Source: Suillus spraguei
Taxonomy: Eukaryota; Basidiomycota; Agaricomycetes; Boletales; Suillaceae
Reading direction: 5' to 3'
Assembly (NCBI GenBank): GCA_016800925.1
Contig: JABCPU010000029.1
Span: 1 to 64,000, forward strand
Length of the DNA stretch: 64,000 nucleotides
In this document: positions 11,721-24,700 of the stretch, in pieces
Layout of the letters: each line of letters opens with the position of its first letter
How positions within the stretch are numbered: the stretch's first letter is position 1
Translations under genes and position numbers: made by a program
Notes under the pieces: model-generated
What the model was told of the DNA's origin: nothing
Seen by the model: the letters and a program-made list of their open reading frames with translations, nothing else
The model's database searches: none

Positions 11721-14202
11721 TTAATCTGTCTCCGTCTCTGCTTCGTCAATTTCCAACTTTTCGTAAATTTTCAACTTAAAGCCACTCCATTTACAAAACT
11801 TGTTGCAATTGTGCTCCTTCTCGAATGTGCTAACTGCACGTTCGATGTTGCCATCCCCGAAGATATCATCCTTCCCTTTGTTGACCAGGCTATAGTCCCC
11901 AGTTGAGTTACGAGTAATATTTTAAAATGAAATCACGTACGGATGTGTAAGAACTTGAGGGTCAGACAAAATCTCCAATCCACCTTGGTAATCGGAAATG
12001 AAAGCGAGACCGCCGGTTTTGGCAAACTGTATGTGTTGCGTGCAAGCTAGAAATTCGGCGATTTCATAGCCAACCTCGTATGGATCAAGCATAGGGTTGC
12101 AATCCATATTATGGATATATTTGATGAAATCATCGGTGATCAACTCTTCGACGAGGTACCCAGCCCGAGGCATGGTCAGTGACTTTGATTTGTGGCCAGG
12201 TTGTGTGTGATCGTGTGACAATGCGAGACCGGCCTCGACAAAACGCAAGCGAGGGATGTGAAAGGGCGGAGTGTCGGATGAATTAGCAACACAATGGTCT
12301 ATGTATTCATATGCAAATGTGAGCAATGAGCGTGCCCAGTACAAGACATTGGCTTCTCTGAACAGCTTTGGAAGCTCGTCACTTATCGTATAGCGTCCAA
12401 TCGAAAAATTGATCGGGTTTGTGCTGCTGCCTGGAGGGTACTTCTTGTAAAATGGTCGCTTGACAGCGACCTTCTGGCGTGGGCGTGAACCTAAAGGAAT
12501 TTCGGGGGCTGATAAAAGCGTCAAGAACCCAGGATGGGCCGTCTTGAAGCCTCCAACGCCAAGCATGTCGTCCGTCGAGGTCTGAACTGTAAGTCGGCCG
12601 CTGTGGCTCAATTCGGTGTCCGTGCGGAAGGCAGCATGAAGCTTTGGGTCGTCTAAAATGACTGATAGCGGGCGTGTTGGGATGGGGAAGAATTCAATAT
12701 TCTCGTGCTGTATAGTGAGCACTAGGAGGTGTGATGTCAGAGAAGGACTAAGAGTAATAGCACGTACTTACTTTGTCGGACATCTATGTCTGTAGTCCCA
12801 CCAGACTGCAAAACTTCCCGCAGCTGTTCTCGATCTGGAGAACGGAAACCAACATTGGCAGATGCCATTTTCTTGAGGGGAGGCGAGGATGGGACACTCG
12901 CAATCTCACGCTGAAACGGCCGCTTGACTGGCGCTTTGGACAGTGCCGCTTCAGATGGTGCTTCGACTGATGAGATAGTCAACGAATCAGCCTGAGTGCC
13001 AGCCACAGCCAGCGCGCTTGAATGGATGCTCCTTGTCGCAGAAGGTAGAAAGAGCGGCTCAGAAGCCACAGCCAGCGCGCTTGATTGGACGCTTGAATGG
13101 ATGCTCCTTGTCGCAGAAGGTAGAAAGAGTGGCTCAGACTGTGAACCCATGCTGAATCGTTCCTAAGGGTATAGATTTTTTGGTAAGTATGTACCGGCAT
13201 CGTATAATTGAAAAATACAAACCTCTTCAGCTTTTTCAAGCCACGTTTCGTAGTCCTCCCATTGAGCCGTGGGCACAACGACATACAATAAAAAAATTTT
13301 CGACTTGAATGTCATAGCGCGCAAGCCTTTGCGAGTTGCCTGCGTGCATTGGGAGTAAAAATAAGGCTGACGTGGCGGATGGGTTGATAAATCAACCCAT
13401 CCACCATCTCGAATGACGAATTGGTCCTGGCGCCATGGAAAGCCTGTCGCAAAAGCTTGGATCTTCGGCAAGATGGTATCCAGCGAAAGTGTGATGAGTC
13501 CGGGTGCGTCAATGCGTGCATCAACGTCTTTTCGGCCCTCACATATGTTCTGAAATTCAGAATTCAGAGTTGTCAGTATGCGATAGATGTAGCAGAATCC
13601 ATCTACGTACTCCAAAAGGTATACCACGAGCGCCCTTCCTTCTATTTCCACCTTCCCGAACAGCGGTAATTTCCAAGCTAATAGTCTCCGCTGGGGGTAC
13701 AGCATATGCTTGCTTAGCCCAGCGTTCTCGTTCGGCACCGTATTGTGCATGGTTTACTGAGTAGCCAGGCTGAGCCCAGCTAGAAGGGACAGCTATATCT
13801 GGCCCAGCACTAGTAGCCACTACACGTGGTGGCGGCTGCTGAGCTACCGCTGAGAGATCACATCAGTAAATGTAAAATGGACGCGAGTATGAAATCAATC
13901 AAACCTGGTCTCCATGCAGCATTGATATTTTGCCGGATAACTTGAGCATTGCCTTGAGGGTTCGGACGCTGAGGGTTCGGACGTTGAGCAGTGGGCCTCA
14001 TTGATGTTGCTGCTTTGCCTTGATAGTGCCGGTGACAAGTTGCGCAAACAAAGCGCCCGCGCTGGCCAATGACGATTGTCGCAATGTAGAAACATGGATC
14101 TCCCTTCAAAATCTTTGCAGCACAGGCAGAACGTTCACAAATGAGATCTTCTTTGGCAAACGCATCTTCAGTGAACTGTGACGCAAGTTCGTAGGAGGCC
14201 AT
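11721..14202 (-). CDS. Alpha-type protein kinase
   Basis: Atypical alpha-kinase family protein of the kind expanded in agaricomycetes; expected to phosphorylate Ser/Thr in protein substrates, target unknown. Six exons on the minus strand join exactly in phase: 14202-13905, 13849-13611, 13549-13223, 13162-12772, 12721-11941, 11889-11721 (734 residues). Residues about 20-60 form a Cys-rich zinc module (CERSAC, then GRFVCATCHRHY). Residues about 180-290 carry the family's middle domain (CEGRKDVDARIDAPGL, GGWVDLS, FYSQCTQATRKG). A Ser-rich linker holds a duplicated 20-odd-residue segment. The kinase domain (about 419-715) has VGGFKTAHPGF, VAVKRPF (ATP-binding Lys), FREANVLYWARSLL, LVEELI, AEFLACTQHIQFAKTGGLAF, ISDYQGG, and the closing zinc motif EHNCNKFCKW. 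The last 51-nt intron is easily missed because its stop-containing read-through mimics a truncated protein. It appears intact. Confidence 0.9.
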
Positions 14203-14360
14203 GAATGTTGAAGGTGTGAGACGAGGACAGACACGATGAAGGTGCGAGAAACAATATATTTCAATGCAGGATTAAATACGGTCAGTCGCTCAGAACGAGC
14301 GGTCAGAGCCTCTGTGGCCATACTACCTAGTTAGCAAAATGAGAGCACATCTACCGGACC

Positions 14361-14475
14361 GTCAGTAACTCAGAATGAGCATCCAGATGGTGAACGGACC
14401 GTCAGTAACTCAGAATGAGCATCCAGATGGTGAACGGACCGTCAGTAACTCAGAATGAGCATTCAGATGGTGAAC
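14361..14475. repeat. 40-bp tandem repeat, about 2.9 copies
   Basis: Three adjacent units begin GTCAGTAACTCAGAATGAGC at 14361, 14401 and 14441. Units one and two are identical; the third has one change and is cut short. They lie 160 bp upstream of the alpha-kinase start. Confidence 0.9.
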
Positions 14476-14639
14476 AAGTTACTCGGAATGAGTGAGACTA
14501 AGCTAGAGCACCAACAGAATGAGTGAGTGAGACTAAGCTAGAGCGCCAAGTGAGAACACGTACTGGAGCCTCTGAGCATGTGGTGAAGCCGGAGTGGTGA
14601 AGCCCGAGGTTGTTTGCGGCATCAATGGGGCGATTTGCA

Positions 14640-14705
14640 TGGGAGGATTGAAAGAGGGAGGATTGAAAGAGGGAGGATGATGAATTGAAAGAGGGAGGAT
14701 GAAAG
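14640..14705. repeat. Short GGGAGGATTGAAAGA repeats
   Basis: Purine-rich direct repeats (GGGAGGATTGAAAGA and GGGAGGATGA variants, four units) form a small low-complexity tract. Confidence 0.75.
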
Positions 14706-14759
14706 AGCGCCATAAACCTCTGTGATTTGATGAACGAAAGAGGCGAGGCATGTAAGTGG

Positions 14760-15140
14760 TGTGAGGTTTGCGGCATGAAAGAGGCGATCTGCAGTTTGCG
14801 GCATGCACCAGCACAGCTTGCACAATATGAAAGGGGCGATCTAACACCAATGAAAGGCATGGAAGTGCGGCATGAAAGAGGCGATGCGCAATGCGCATGT
14901 AATCCGGCGATCTAACACCAATGAAAGGCACATGGAAGTGCGGCATGAAAGAGGCGATGCGCAGTGCGCAATGCGCATGTGATCCGAGGAGTCGGCGAGG
15001 ACCTTAACTGCACAACTTGAAGTCAGAACAAGGTAAGTCTTTTACAGTACCTATGGACATACCTTGCAAGTTGAGTGATATCCGAGGACCTTAACCAGTG
15101 CGCAAGTCAGAACTTCATCAGAAGTTCAGAACAAGGTAAG
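14760..15140. repeat. Degenerate direct repeats upstream of the integrase gene
   Basis: Two 70-80 bp units (about 14838-14908 and 14909-14990) share GATCTAACACCAATGAAAGG, TGCGGCATGAAAGAGGCGAT and an ATGCGCAT palindrome. Diverged pieces occur from 14760. A second pair shares GAGGACCTTAAC ... CAGAACAAGGTAAGTC (about 14997-15038 and 15084-15143). No coding frame fits this region. Confidence 0.8.
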
Positions 15141-15223
15141 TCGGAGGCTTTACTGTGACTTTACGGAGATAATAAATATAACAGCATCGTAAAGTGGGAC
15201 CATACCGTCCTGCACCCCTTATC

Positions 15224-17160
15224 ATGCCCAACCAGCATAAACCAACACGTAAGTGTGGCGCATTCGCTTCAATACCACTCCCTGACTTTGATCTTCATCC
15301 TAGCCCCCTTAGATGAACTCGCGCCTCATATACTACGCTATTGGAAGACACGGCTCAACGACAAAGAAATCGTCCAGGCCTTACAAAAACATTTCAATAC
15401 AGAACGCTACGGTATCGGGTACGTATACGATATTTATGATTAGCTGACTTAATTGCTCATAACTATCCTAGACTCACAAAGTTTCGTCAAATCCGTGTGG
15501 ACATGGGCCTTGAACGGTCTCGCCGGCAGGGTCACACTATAGAAACAATCCACGAAGCTGTGACGGATCTTCGCAAGATGTACCCTCACGCCGGAACACG
15601 AGAGATGATCAGTCTGCTCTTTCACGAAAAGAGTATGAGTGTATCTAGGTAATTTTGTCAAGTTGATCTGTTTGTCAAAGACTGACATCGCAACCGTGAC
15701 TATAATAGATCAGTCATGATGTCTTACTTCGCTGCCTATGAACCAGAACTCGTGCGACAACGTAAGGCCAGAAAATTGAAACGAAAGCGCTTCTGGGCAG
15801 CTGGCGTTAACGATCTCTTTGCCGTTGACCAGCACGACAAATGGCTCAGATTTGGGCTCGGTCTTCACACTGGAATCGAGCCGTTTTCAGGGCGGATAAT
15901 GTGGATCCGAGTTTGGCATTCTAACAGAAACCCACAGTTAATCCTCAACTACTATCTCGACACAATCGCAGAACTTGGCCGTGAGTGATATGCCATTTGT
16001 AAATACTTCACTGACGCAAGTGCTAGATATGCCGCTGATCACTCAATCCGATTTAGGGTCCGAAAATTATGGCATTGCGAACGCGCAGACGCTTCTTCGC
16101 CAGCGCTATGACCCAACCCTGCAAGGAACTCTGCAACATCGTTGGATGCGCACGAAGAAAAACGTAATGCCGGAAATCACTTGGTCACAACTCCGGCGTA
16201 GGTTCACACCTGGCTTCGAGAATTTGCTGGACGAAGGTGTCATTGAGGGTTGGTACGACTCAGCGGATACTCTCCAAATGTACGTAGCGCTTGTCTTATG
16301 GTCCTATGCCCTTATATGTCTTGTTGTCTTCTAGGATGATTTTTCGTTGGGTTTTTATACCCTGGCTGCAGCAGGAGCTTGACGCTTATAGAGACCGAGT
16401 GAACAATTCCGCCAAGAGGCGTGACCGCAACAAGGTATCTACTTATTTCTGTCTCATTAAAATGTGTGCTTACAATCCCCCTAGGTACTCCCACACGGTG
16501 TCCCAACTCTTATCTACCATTCTCCCGAAGATTTCGGAGCATTGGATTTCAAGGTATTCATTTGCACAAGTGACCGCACACAAAGGCTTACTTGACTATG
16601 CCAACTAGGTTTCTATAGATCGCGAGGGCATCGACTACGTTCGCAATGTCTATATCGATGCTTCCAACCCGGTATTCGACCTTGTCCCACCTATGCTTGG
16701 CAACTTTATCGAGCATTGTTATGATGCAATGGGGCGCCCTGCAGTGACTCGGTCATCAGTTTGGACTGTATATAGGAATGTGCTGTCTGCTGTACAGCTT
16801 GCAGAGAACCCACATCCCAACTTACTACTGACTCGGACGGAAAATGAAGGTGCCGCCACCGGTGCATTGACATTGATCAGTGGCCATGCCGATTTACCTT
16901 TCAACGAGGAACCGGATGACATGTATTACATGGGTGGCGTGCGTGGAGGATTGGGCCTAGGTACGACGCAAATCTCCTTTAATCAATTATATACTGACGA
17001 GGCCAAAGGTGATTCTCACGTCCACAACTTAAACGCTCTAGCCGAGCTGGATGAACCTGATGTTCCATTGGATGGCAGTTCTGCGGGTGTTGGACCCTTA
17101 ATTGTTTGGCAATTTTCGAGTGATGAGTCAGAGAATGATGGCGCAGTGGATGAATGGTGA
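15224..17160 (+). CDS. Integrase-core (rve-type) domain protein
   Basis: Transposon-derived protein with a DDE integrase core, of the type carried as single-copy-like host genes in many agaricomycetes. Eight exons join in phase (15224-15248, 15304-15418, 15472-15648, 15709-15980, 16027-16279, 16335-16434, 16485-16553, 16609-17160), giving 520 residues. The N-terminal part (about 10-100) looks like a DNA-binding helical module with a Clr5-like look: LDELAPHILRYWKTRLNDKE, then LRKMYPHAGTREMISLL. The catalytic core follows: VNDLFAVDQHDKW (first Asp), TQSDLGSENYG (second Asp), then MRTKKNVMPEITWSQLRRRF, which contains the candidate Glu. A basic RQRKARKLKRKRF stretch precedes the core. The C-terminal 180 residues are acidic and not recognisable. 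No stop or frameshift is present and no terminal repeats flank it, which favours a domesticated gene over an active element. A TGA ends it at 17158-17160. Confidence 0.85.
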
Positions 17161-18784
17161 TATTCGAATTGTGTTAGTGTACTTCGTGACTGGACCGTCG
17201 TTTTTCGAGGTTGAAATTATACTTCGTAGTCACTTGTTTTACTAGGTGCAAATACTGGGTTGGCTCCAAGGCGTGTCTGGAGTCCCGTCGAAACTTTTTG
17301 CCTAATAAGGCAATGCACGTGAGCACGGTGCTCTGGCAAATGAGCACGGTGCTCTGGCTTTCCATACAACACTGCATAATACCGCTCAGACTCACGCTGA
17401 TAAGTATATAATCGTGCGTTTTGTCATCATAAACGTCCGCGCAGGACAACCGGATTTAAGCTCATTCAACACGCTACCCTCAGAAGTAGTACCGAGTAGG
17501 CCTTGCCTCAGACGTACGCAACTTAGCAGCTGTGGAGGCTCTGCCTAATACAGAAGGAACGACTGTCTTCCTTCTATTAGGTTCTGGGTAAGGATTATTG
17601 AAGGCTTCATATGTTCAAGGTAAATCAATCATGCATGCCTCCAGGCGTGAACTGAAATTGCTGACTTTATCCTCCATCAGGCTCAAGGACACAATTCTTA
17701 TACGTCTTGCTAGCCCACATCTATGTCACGTCGCAGCGGAAACACGGTCACCGATATCATTGATAAAAATTTCACTGGTCAGTGTGTGCTTTACCAACGA
17801 TCTTACCGAATGGTGTGTGAGGTGTTAGATCAACACTCTAGTTATCTAGCAGGGGTGGCATGATGAGTGCGTGTATGATCCAGATTTCATGTGTGTGTGC
17901 TCAGGGTCGGTCAGTTATAATCAACTGCGGCAATACACTTAGTAATGAATTGAATTCATCTGGATATCGATATCCCTTTTTCGGATCTGCCAGCATGGCT
18001 CGAAGAACACTTTCGTCAGTATTGTTATCGCAGGCTGCTATTTGTATCTCATGTGGGCGCGTTGTAATCCTCAGCATCCAATAGCAGGGGATGTACCTCG
18101 TGTCAGAGACTTCCCTGATCGGTGTCTTCTATTCAGTGAGTCATAATACGTACTTTTGACGCAAATTTGATTCTTTCGGGATATTTATGATCCTTCATTT
18201 CCTGTCCTATGGATCGAACACCCCAATTGTGTGTGTTAGTCCAGGGTAATTATGTTGGCTTTGAACAGCATATGCACAGTAGGCCGTGTATTGGCGTCCT
18301 TGTACATCAGCCGATCTATTTAGATGACCCCAGAGACCTTATACCGGTGTTATCATTTCACGCACAGTGATCAGCACATCACTCGGAATGGGATCTTATG
18401 CGGAAGAACAATGCCCCCCTTGTTGTTCTCGTAACAGATCAGAAGGTCTGATGTTGATGTTATGGAGTTTATCGCTGGAATGGAGGTTGATTGAGGAATG
18501 CGGAAGCCGAATATTCAAAACTAGTAAGCGCTAAGTTGTACAGAAGTTGACGCACCTTGATAATCAAACTCCACAGTAGACGGTCCATCAAACCTTCATG
18601 CCTGCAGGCATGATCTTATTGAGTTCTTCAAGCACACGCTCATGTACAGCCTTAATTATCGTATCGATTACACGCCTCCAACAGCATGCTGATCCCTCTG
18701 TGACTTTTCAGAACGAGCGCTTAGGGAGCCTTATTAGCCTGGCTGAATTTTATCGTCACTGCACTCTTCTTTCATCCTCACAAC
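17161..18784. other. 1.6-kb spacer with possible relic exons
   Basis: No complete gene. Between about 17940 and 18370 (+) there are short frames with coding-like composition (for example LPAWLEEHFRQYCYRRLLF near 17975-18045 and VLVQGNYVGFEQHMHSRP near 18232-18285). They are split by stops and do not join into anything I recognise. An inverted copy of the dispersed GAGCAC/GTGCTC repeat lies at 17321-17366. Confidence 0.35.
17321..17366. repeat. Dispersed repeat, copy 2 (double core, inverted)
   Basis: Two cores GAGCACGGTGCTCTGG stand 21 bp apart, followed by CTTTCCATAC. On the minus strand this matches the copies at 11564-11598 and 36085-36114. Confidence 0.55.
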
Positions 18785-21700
18785 ATGTCTGAGCATTCAG
18801 AGAAACAATCTAGTCTGGAATACGTCATCAATCATGTTTTTTGTCCCCTCAGATTACCGCAAGCAAGCGACTATACTGTTCAGAACGAATTGGCCTTATC
18901 TCAGGTGGTATTGGAAGCTGCTCAAGCCTTCAATGACCAGCTGCCGTCTGATAAGCAGCAGCTTTGGACGAGCAGTTCTGAAATGCTTCAAAACCTTCAT
19001 GATTCTATCAGATTCAGCGTGATGTCCCTCGACGAAGTTCAATTTCAGATCAATGCCATGGACAACAATGGTTTGTTATTTTACCTAAATCAAAAATCTG
19101 CCCTTGGACTAAGTATCATTTTAAAGACATCCTGGTATTTATGATTCGCGCGCAAAATGCTGCGGTGGTCATGAGAAAACTTCAATCTGAGACCATATTC
19201 GAATCGTTCGAGATCTCTCCTGACCCCACCGCAGTGATGGGTGTGAAAGGAAAGCTGATCTGTTCGTATCCTGGACCTGCTATCACGGTTCCAGACACGA
19301 TTGCCAATGACGCTACCTTTCATGCCGAGCTGGCGAATTTTCTCGTGTGCATGGATCGTGATGTCCTTGATGCGACCGCGATGAGGAGAAAAGCTGATTC
19401 CACTGTTCCCGAAGATAGGGATACAGCTCATCCCCGGTATATCACTGAACTCCTGACTGGTATACTCCGTGGCCTCGGGAGTATCGCTGATGTACCTCGC
19501 ATCCGCAAGCGCATCGGAGATGACGTATTGTGGGACAATGCGAAACTGCCGTGGAGGCGGTCTTCGCTTTGGCTTGTCATACGCGTTGCTTTACAGACGA
19601 CTCTGGAGCGCAATGCTCTCGGACGAACGACATATAAATCATTCATGCTGTTCTTAATGGCGAGGGTCACGACCCTCGCTATCAACCATAACTATCACTT
19701 GTCAAATGATGTCCTACACTTTATGTCGGCAAAGATTGCACGCCGTCTTTTCAAGCTCGGAACCTCTACTTCTCTGGAGTTATCGCAGATGGTTGTTATG
19801 GCTACGAGTGACGTTAAGAGTGTCTTAGAGAGAAGATGGAAATCTGTTCAAGACGATCAGACCTCACCTCCTTGGGCTCCCGAGACCCTCTCAGTCTTGC
19901 AGCATACTCACCTTTCCTTGGACACAAGTCGAGGGTACATACGCCAAGCTTTGCTGGACCAGCACTCGTCTCCCCCATCAACCCCGTTCAGCCCCAGCCA
20001 CCGCGCACGCGGGACGATCGATGATTTCCTTGACGCTGATGCTAGCTTCTTGATAGCTGCTCATGCTGCAGAACCATCCCTTCAACAATACCGTAAATGC
20101 CATCCAAGGCAAAGGCTAACTTTGGCGTCAAATACCAAATCCTTTACTACGTCCCATTATCGCTACCAAAGTGTTCCCACTGTGGCCGACCGCATCTGTG
20201 TTAACAATGGTCTCGCATTTCAGCCCTTTGATATAACCACAGAGGCATGGATTTCGGACGCACTACTGCACTGTGATTCTAGCGAACTTTGCACTTTCCT
20301 TCTTCCCAAGGGACCGTACTATGATTTGCAGCAGTACCTTGCAGGAACGTCACATACTTCAAACGAGGTCATCGCCAATCAAGCGGATTGTCACAATGAT
20401 ATAACCCTTCACGAATTCATCGCCTTTGGAACATTACGAAGTGGACCTCTACTGCAATGGATGAATGTGCTACGGGAACTCCGTGCGAGGACACTCAATT
20501 TTCGATGCGAGGAAGTCCATCTGTTATTAGCGCAAGCCGTTTCACAGGTTGGCTCGTTTGACGAAAATCTTTTGTGGCATGAGGAGTTGAATAGCATAGC
20601 CTTCCTTAGCGCACTGCTCGGAGAGCTGGAGTCCTTGATGGCAAGCGTCGAAGAAAATTGGTTGGAAGGTATCACGATAAGCACTATCATCATGATTGTG
20701 TGCCGTGTCTTGTCCTCGACACAGGAAGAGAGTATCAAAAGCGAGGGATTTTTGTTGCTTCAAAGGATACGAGCAACGACCTTTGCGTTGCTGGGGCAAC
20801 TTTCTCGGAAAATGCAAGCCAGCGTCGACGAGAAGGCAAGTCGGGATTTGCAAGGACGTCTTCGCGATATGGCTGCCACCTGTCGGAGCACTTTTGATGT
20901 TGACGGAGATCCTTCGCTGCTCTTGAAATCCAATGACGACATCAAGATATTCGCGTACTGTGCGGTCATGATTTACGACAATACTCCAAGTCAACTGGGC
21001 AATCTGCCACAACATTCCAAGCTACTGCTAGAACGAGACAAGAGATGTTGTCACGCATTAGAAGGTGCTGTTCGTCGATATGTAGAGATTCATAGGGAGG
21101 GCCTCGATTGTGCAGTAGAAAAAGTATGGGGCAGTTACAGACGAGGAACTCGTTGGAGGGCCCTGCCGGCTCCGAGTTCTCGTTGGCTTGTGACGGAGAC
21201 TGCACCTTCCGATTCTCAATTGCCGCAAACTGTGTACTATAACTTAATTGACGGGAGTCTGCTTGTTGATGGGAAGCCGCTGGGCAGGCTTCCATCGAGT
21301 ATAGTGCAACATCCCACCTACCGGGCAATTTTCGGTGATGTTAGTTTTTGAAAGTTGCGACTCTGTTGGTGCACGCTGACTCATTAATTAAAGCAAATTC
21401 TAGACATCGTTCCAGCCGATATTCCTGGAATGGAGTATGCGACACGCGGGAACCCCCATGGCTATCAGGTTAGTCACCCTCGTTGTCATCACTCAGCAGA
21501 TAAAATGATATACTCACCTGTCAATGAAGGTGTCTTTTGTTCTCCGTGACCCAGATGATCTCATCATCCGTGTGAAGCATATCGAACAACGCTCGCCTAT
21601 CCTTCAACTCATTCCAAGCCAGAAATTTGTGGGGGACCTACCGATGACCTTGATAGTAAACCATACTCATTGGCTCAACCTGGATACAGAGGAAATAGAG

Positions 21701-24700
21701 ATTCGACCAGTGGAAAATGCTTGGCAGTCTTCACCTGAAAATTGGATTCTGCGATTTGCTGTTTCAGGCCATTGGACGCTGCAGAATGCCGGTGGTGCCA
21801 CCCTTGTCGACATACGTAGCCACACTTGGGACATGATCTCCAAGAGGATGAGTCCTCTGGAGGATGCCCACTACATCATGGTTACATGGAACACAGATTC
21901 CGGTAACGCTCCTTTGTTGAAGGTCAATTTACCTCGATATGGTCTGGAATTCTTCATCGACGAGGATAGGGAACTACAGTCGCGTAACATGCGCAACATG
22001 GTCGTTGATGAAACCCAGTCTACTGGAACAATGTTGGGATTAGTCAATCAACTCATCATGCGTCCGAAGTCCCAAATCACGGACGAGCATCCCCGCACCG
22101 TCATTATCCCGGATGGTCGTATCTCATATGCTGTTGATAAGCATCACATCCGGGTTACTATTACTACTGAAGGTGCACGAGTGGCGTACCGCTTGTACAG
22201 AGTTGATACAGATCTACACTGTCTCACTGGGCGTGTGGGCCTGACGAACAAGCTCTATCAAGCACTCCTTCACGCTGTTACCAGCGGCTGTCTACCTGAT
22301 CCTCTGACAGGTCGAACAGGGACAGAGGAAGCGCTACATCTCATGCATTCTGCAGCTTGCCGGTCTTTCATGAAACTTCGCCCTCGCGATACAGATCTTT
22401 GCGGGAAATCAGCTCATTATCAACCATGCGTGTCTGGTATCCTGCACATCTTGAGAAGATGCAGCAAGTTTCATGGTCGTGTCTTGCACCACTCGCACAA
22501 CATCACGGTTTCCATCCAGTTGCAAAATCTATTATGGACTACGGCATGCAGCTTTCAACTTTCTCAGAAGGATCTTCGGACCTTACGTTTGATCTTCCGC
22601 CATTCACCGACCACCTTCTTGAACGCGCGTCCATTCGTGCCTCTGCGGTCTACCCTGACCAGTTTTCTCTCCCACTGCTGCCTGGTGACACAGATGTCAA
22701 TTATGCTTCGCGCGATGTACCCGATAGGGACACTGAAGAGAAGGCATTTCACACTGCCTTTATGGTACACCAGTGGCCAACACGGCTTCCAGTGCAACAA
22801 AATATTCTCAGTTTGCTTACTCGCTGGAAGAATGTCCAGGGTATTGGTAAATCATCGCTTAGCTTGCGATACTCCAAATCCTGGCTTCGACCATTTCATG
22901 ACATCTTCCTTTCTGCGTATGACTGCTGTCGTATTGCTATGAAACAAGACACATTCCAGCTCGTCTTCACCCTGGCTTCAGTATCGTATGGCTCGTCGAA
23001 TGACTTTTCGCTCGTCCCGACACTCCTAGCCTTCGCCACAATTTCCGAAATTGGCACCCTGGATAACCCACCGGAGTTCGCGTCATATGATCTCTCAGAT
23101 GGTTTCATGCCTTCCAGTGAGGTGTTGGAGGACATTATCAGTTCATGCGTCAAAGATTTTGAAATCAGCCAGGAGAGATATCTACCTGCAAGGAGGTCGG
23201 AAGATGAAAAGGCTCTTGGGAGGCGTCGTTATCAAGCCTTTGAAGATAGGTGTTGCTCTGAAAAGTGTCTCATTCTCAGCAGAGTTCAGGATGCTTGGCC
23301 ATGCAAAGATGCTCCGGCACTGAATAGGCTGAAAGTGAACTGCTACCATCTCAACGAACTCTCGGAAAAACTTCGCCCAGTATTTCGCAGCTGTTGGGCA
23401 AACCATTGTCTGAAGCAACATTTGGACGACTTGCAGGAGATTCTCAACCGGTTCCATACCATTCATCCTCCGTCGAAACTACCCTCACAATATGATCTCG
23501 ATTTTCGCCTTGAAGACTGGGAGGCTGCTTCACCAGCCTCGTCCGTTGATGATAAGTACCTCTTCGCTAGAAATCCACCTTTTATACACATGAATAGGCA
23601 TGTTCTGCCCAAATCCGATCAGAGAGACTTGGTATCTCCGGACACCATAGTCACAGCGAAGTTGCAACAGCTCATCAAAGACTTTGGTGACCAAGGAAGT
23701 AACAAGTTCCGCCGTAACTACGCCGATGACCTAGACCGGAGCAGATCGACGTTCTGCAAAGAGAAGCCTGTTGTCTTGCCAAATTTGGCGCCATACACGA
23801 AGGAAGTATTACTGGAGTACAATTCTCTTCATAGTCGACAATTTCAAGATACACTCGCATCTATCGTACACGTCCTCTCTCCTATCTCTGTTGCCGAGGA
23901 AGCGTTGTGTAATGCTGGGTTGTGGCCTCGAGTCACACCAAATCTTCTCTTCACTCGGATGGCTTCTGCATCAGGAAATCGTTTGGAGAAGGCGTGGCGT
24001 ACAGCTCTTGTCAGTCTATCGCAGATACTTTTGCAACTGCAACGCTCGCGAAGGCTGTCTATGTTTGCCAATAGCGAAAACTGGGGAGAGTTCTTCAAGG
24101 AAATGGAAAATGAAGAATGCGAGCAGTCTGATTCGGAGCTGTACCCTGATTGGCTTTTAATACAGGTACGTTTCAGAGAGAAGTTATTTGTTCACAATTA
24201 TCGATGATAAGCGTTACAGATTGAAAGTCACTTCTTGGCACGGCCTGTCCAATTAAAGGTTGCGCGGGAGATGATGTCACCTTCCAGTAGGGAAAATACT
24301 TCTCTCCAGCTCAACATGGGCGAAGGCAAATCCTACGTGATCGTTCCTCTCGCAGCAGCTGCACTTTCCGACGGCCACAAACTGGTTCGGGTAATCGTGC
24401 TGAAGTCATTGTCTGCTCAGATGTTCCAGCTCCTAGTTGAACGACTAAGCGGCCTTGCACAGAGGCGCATTTTCTATGTTCCCTTCTCCCCCACTCTTTC
24501 TGTCAACTCATCGCAGGTAAAAATGTATCGTGACCTGATGCAAGAATGCATGAAAACCAAGGGCATCTTGGTCGTGCAACCGGATCATATTTTGTCGTTC
24601 CAGCTCATGGCTGTCGACCGTCAGCTGCTCCCTCAGTCTGAAGCTGCTGAAGATATACTGCAGACTCAGTTGTGGCTCGATGATCATACACGCGACATCC

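Noticed and set aside
11922..12722. Alpha-kinase ending at the stop at 11922 (truncated kinase).
   Set aside because: The last residues are intron read-through. A GTACGT..ATAG intron (11890-11940) leads to the expected zinc-binding C-terminus.
14361..14475. CRISPR-like array.
   Set aside because: Units are contiguous without unique spacers, in a eukaryotic context; it is a plain minisatellite.
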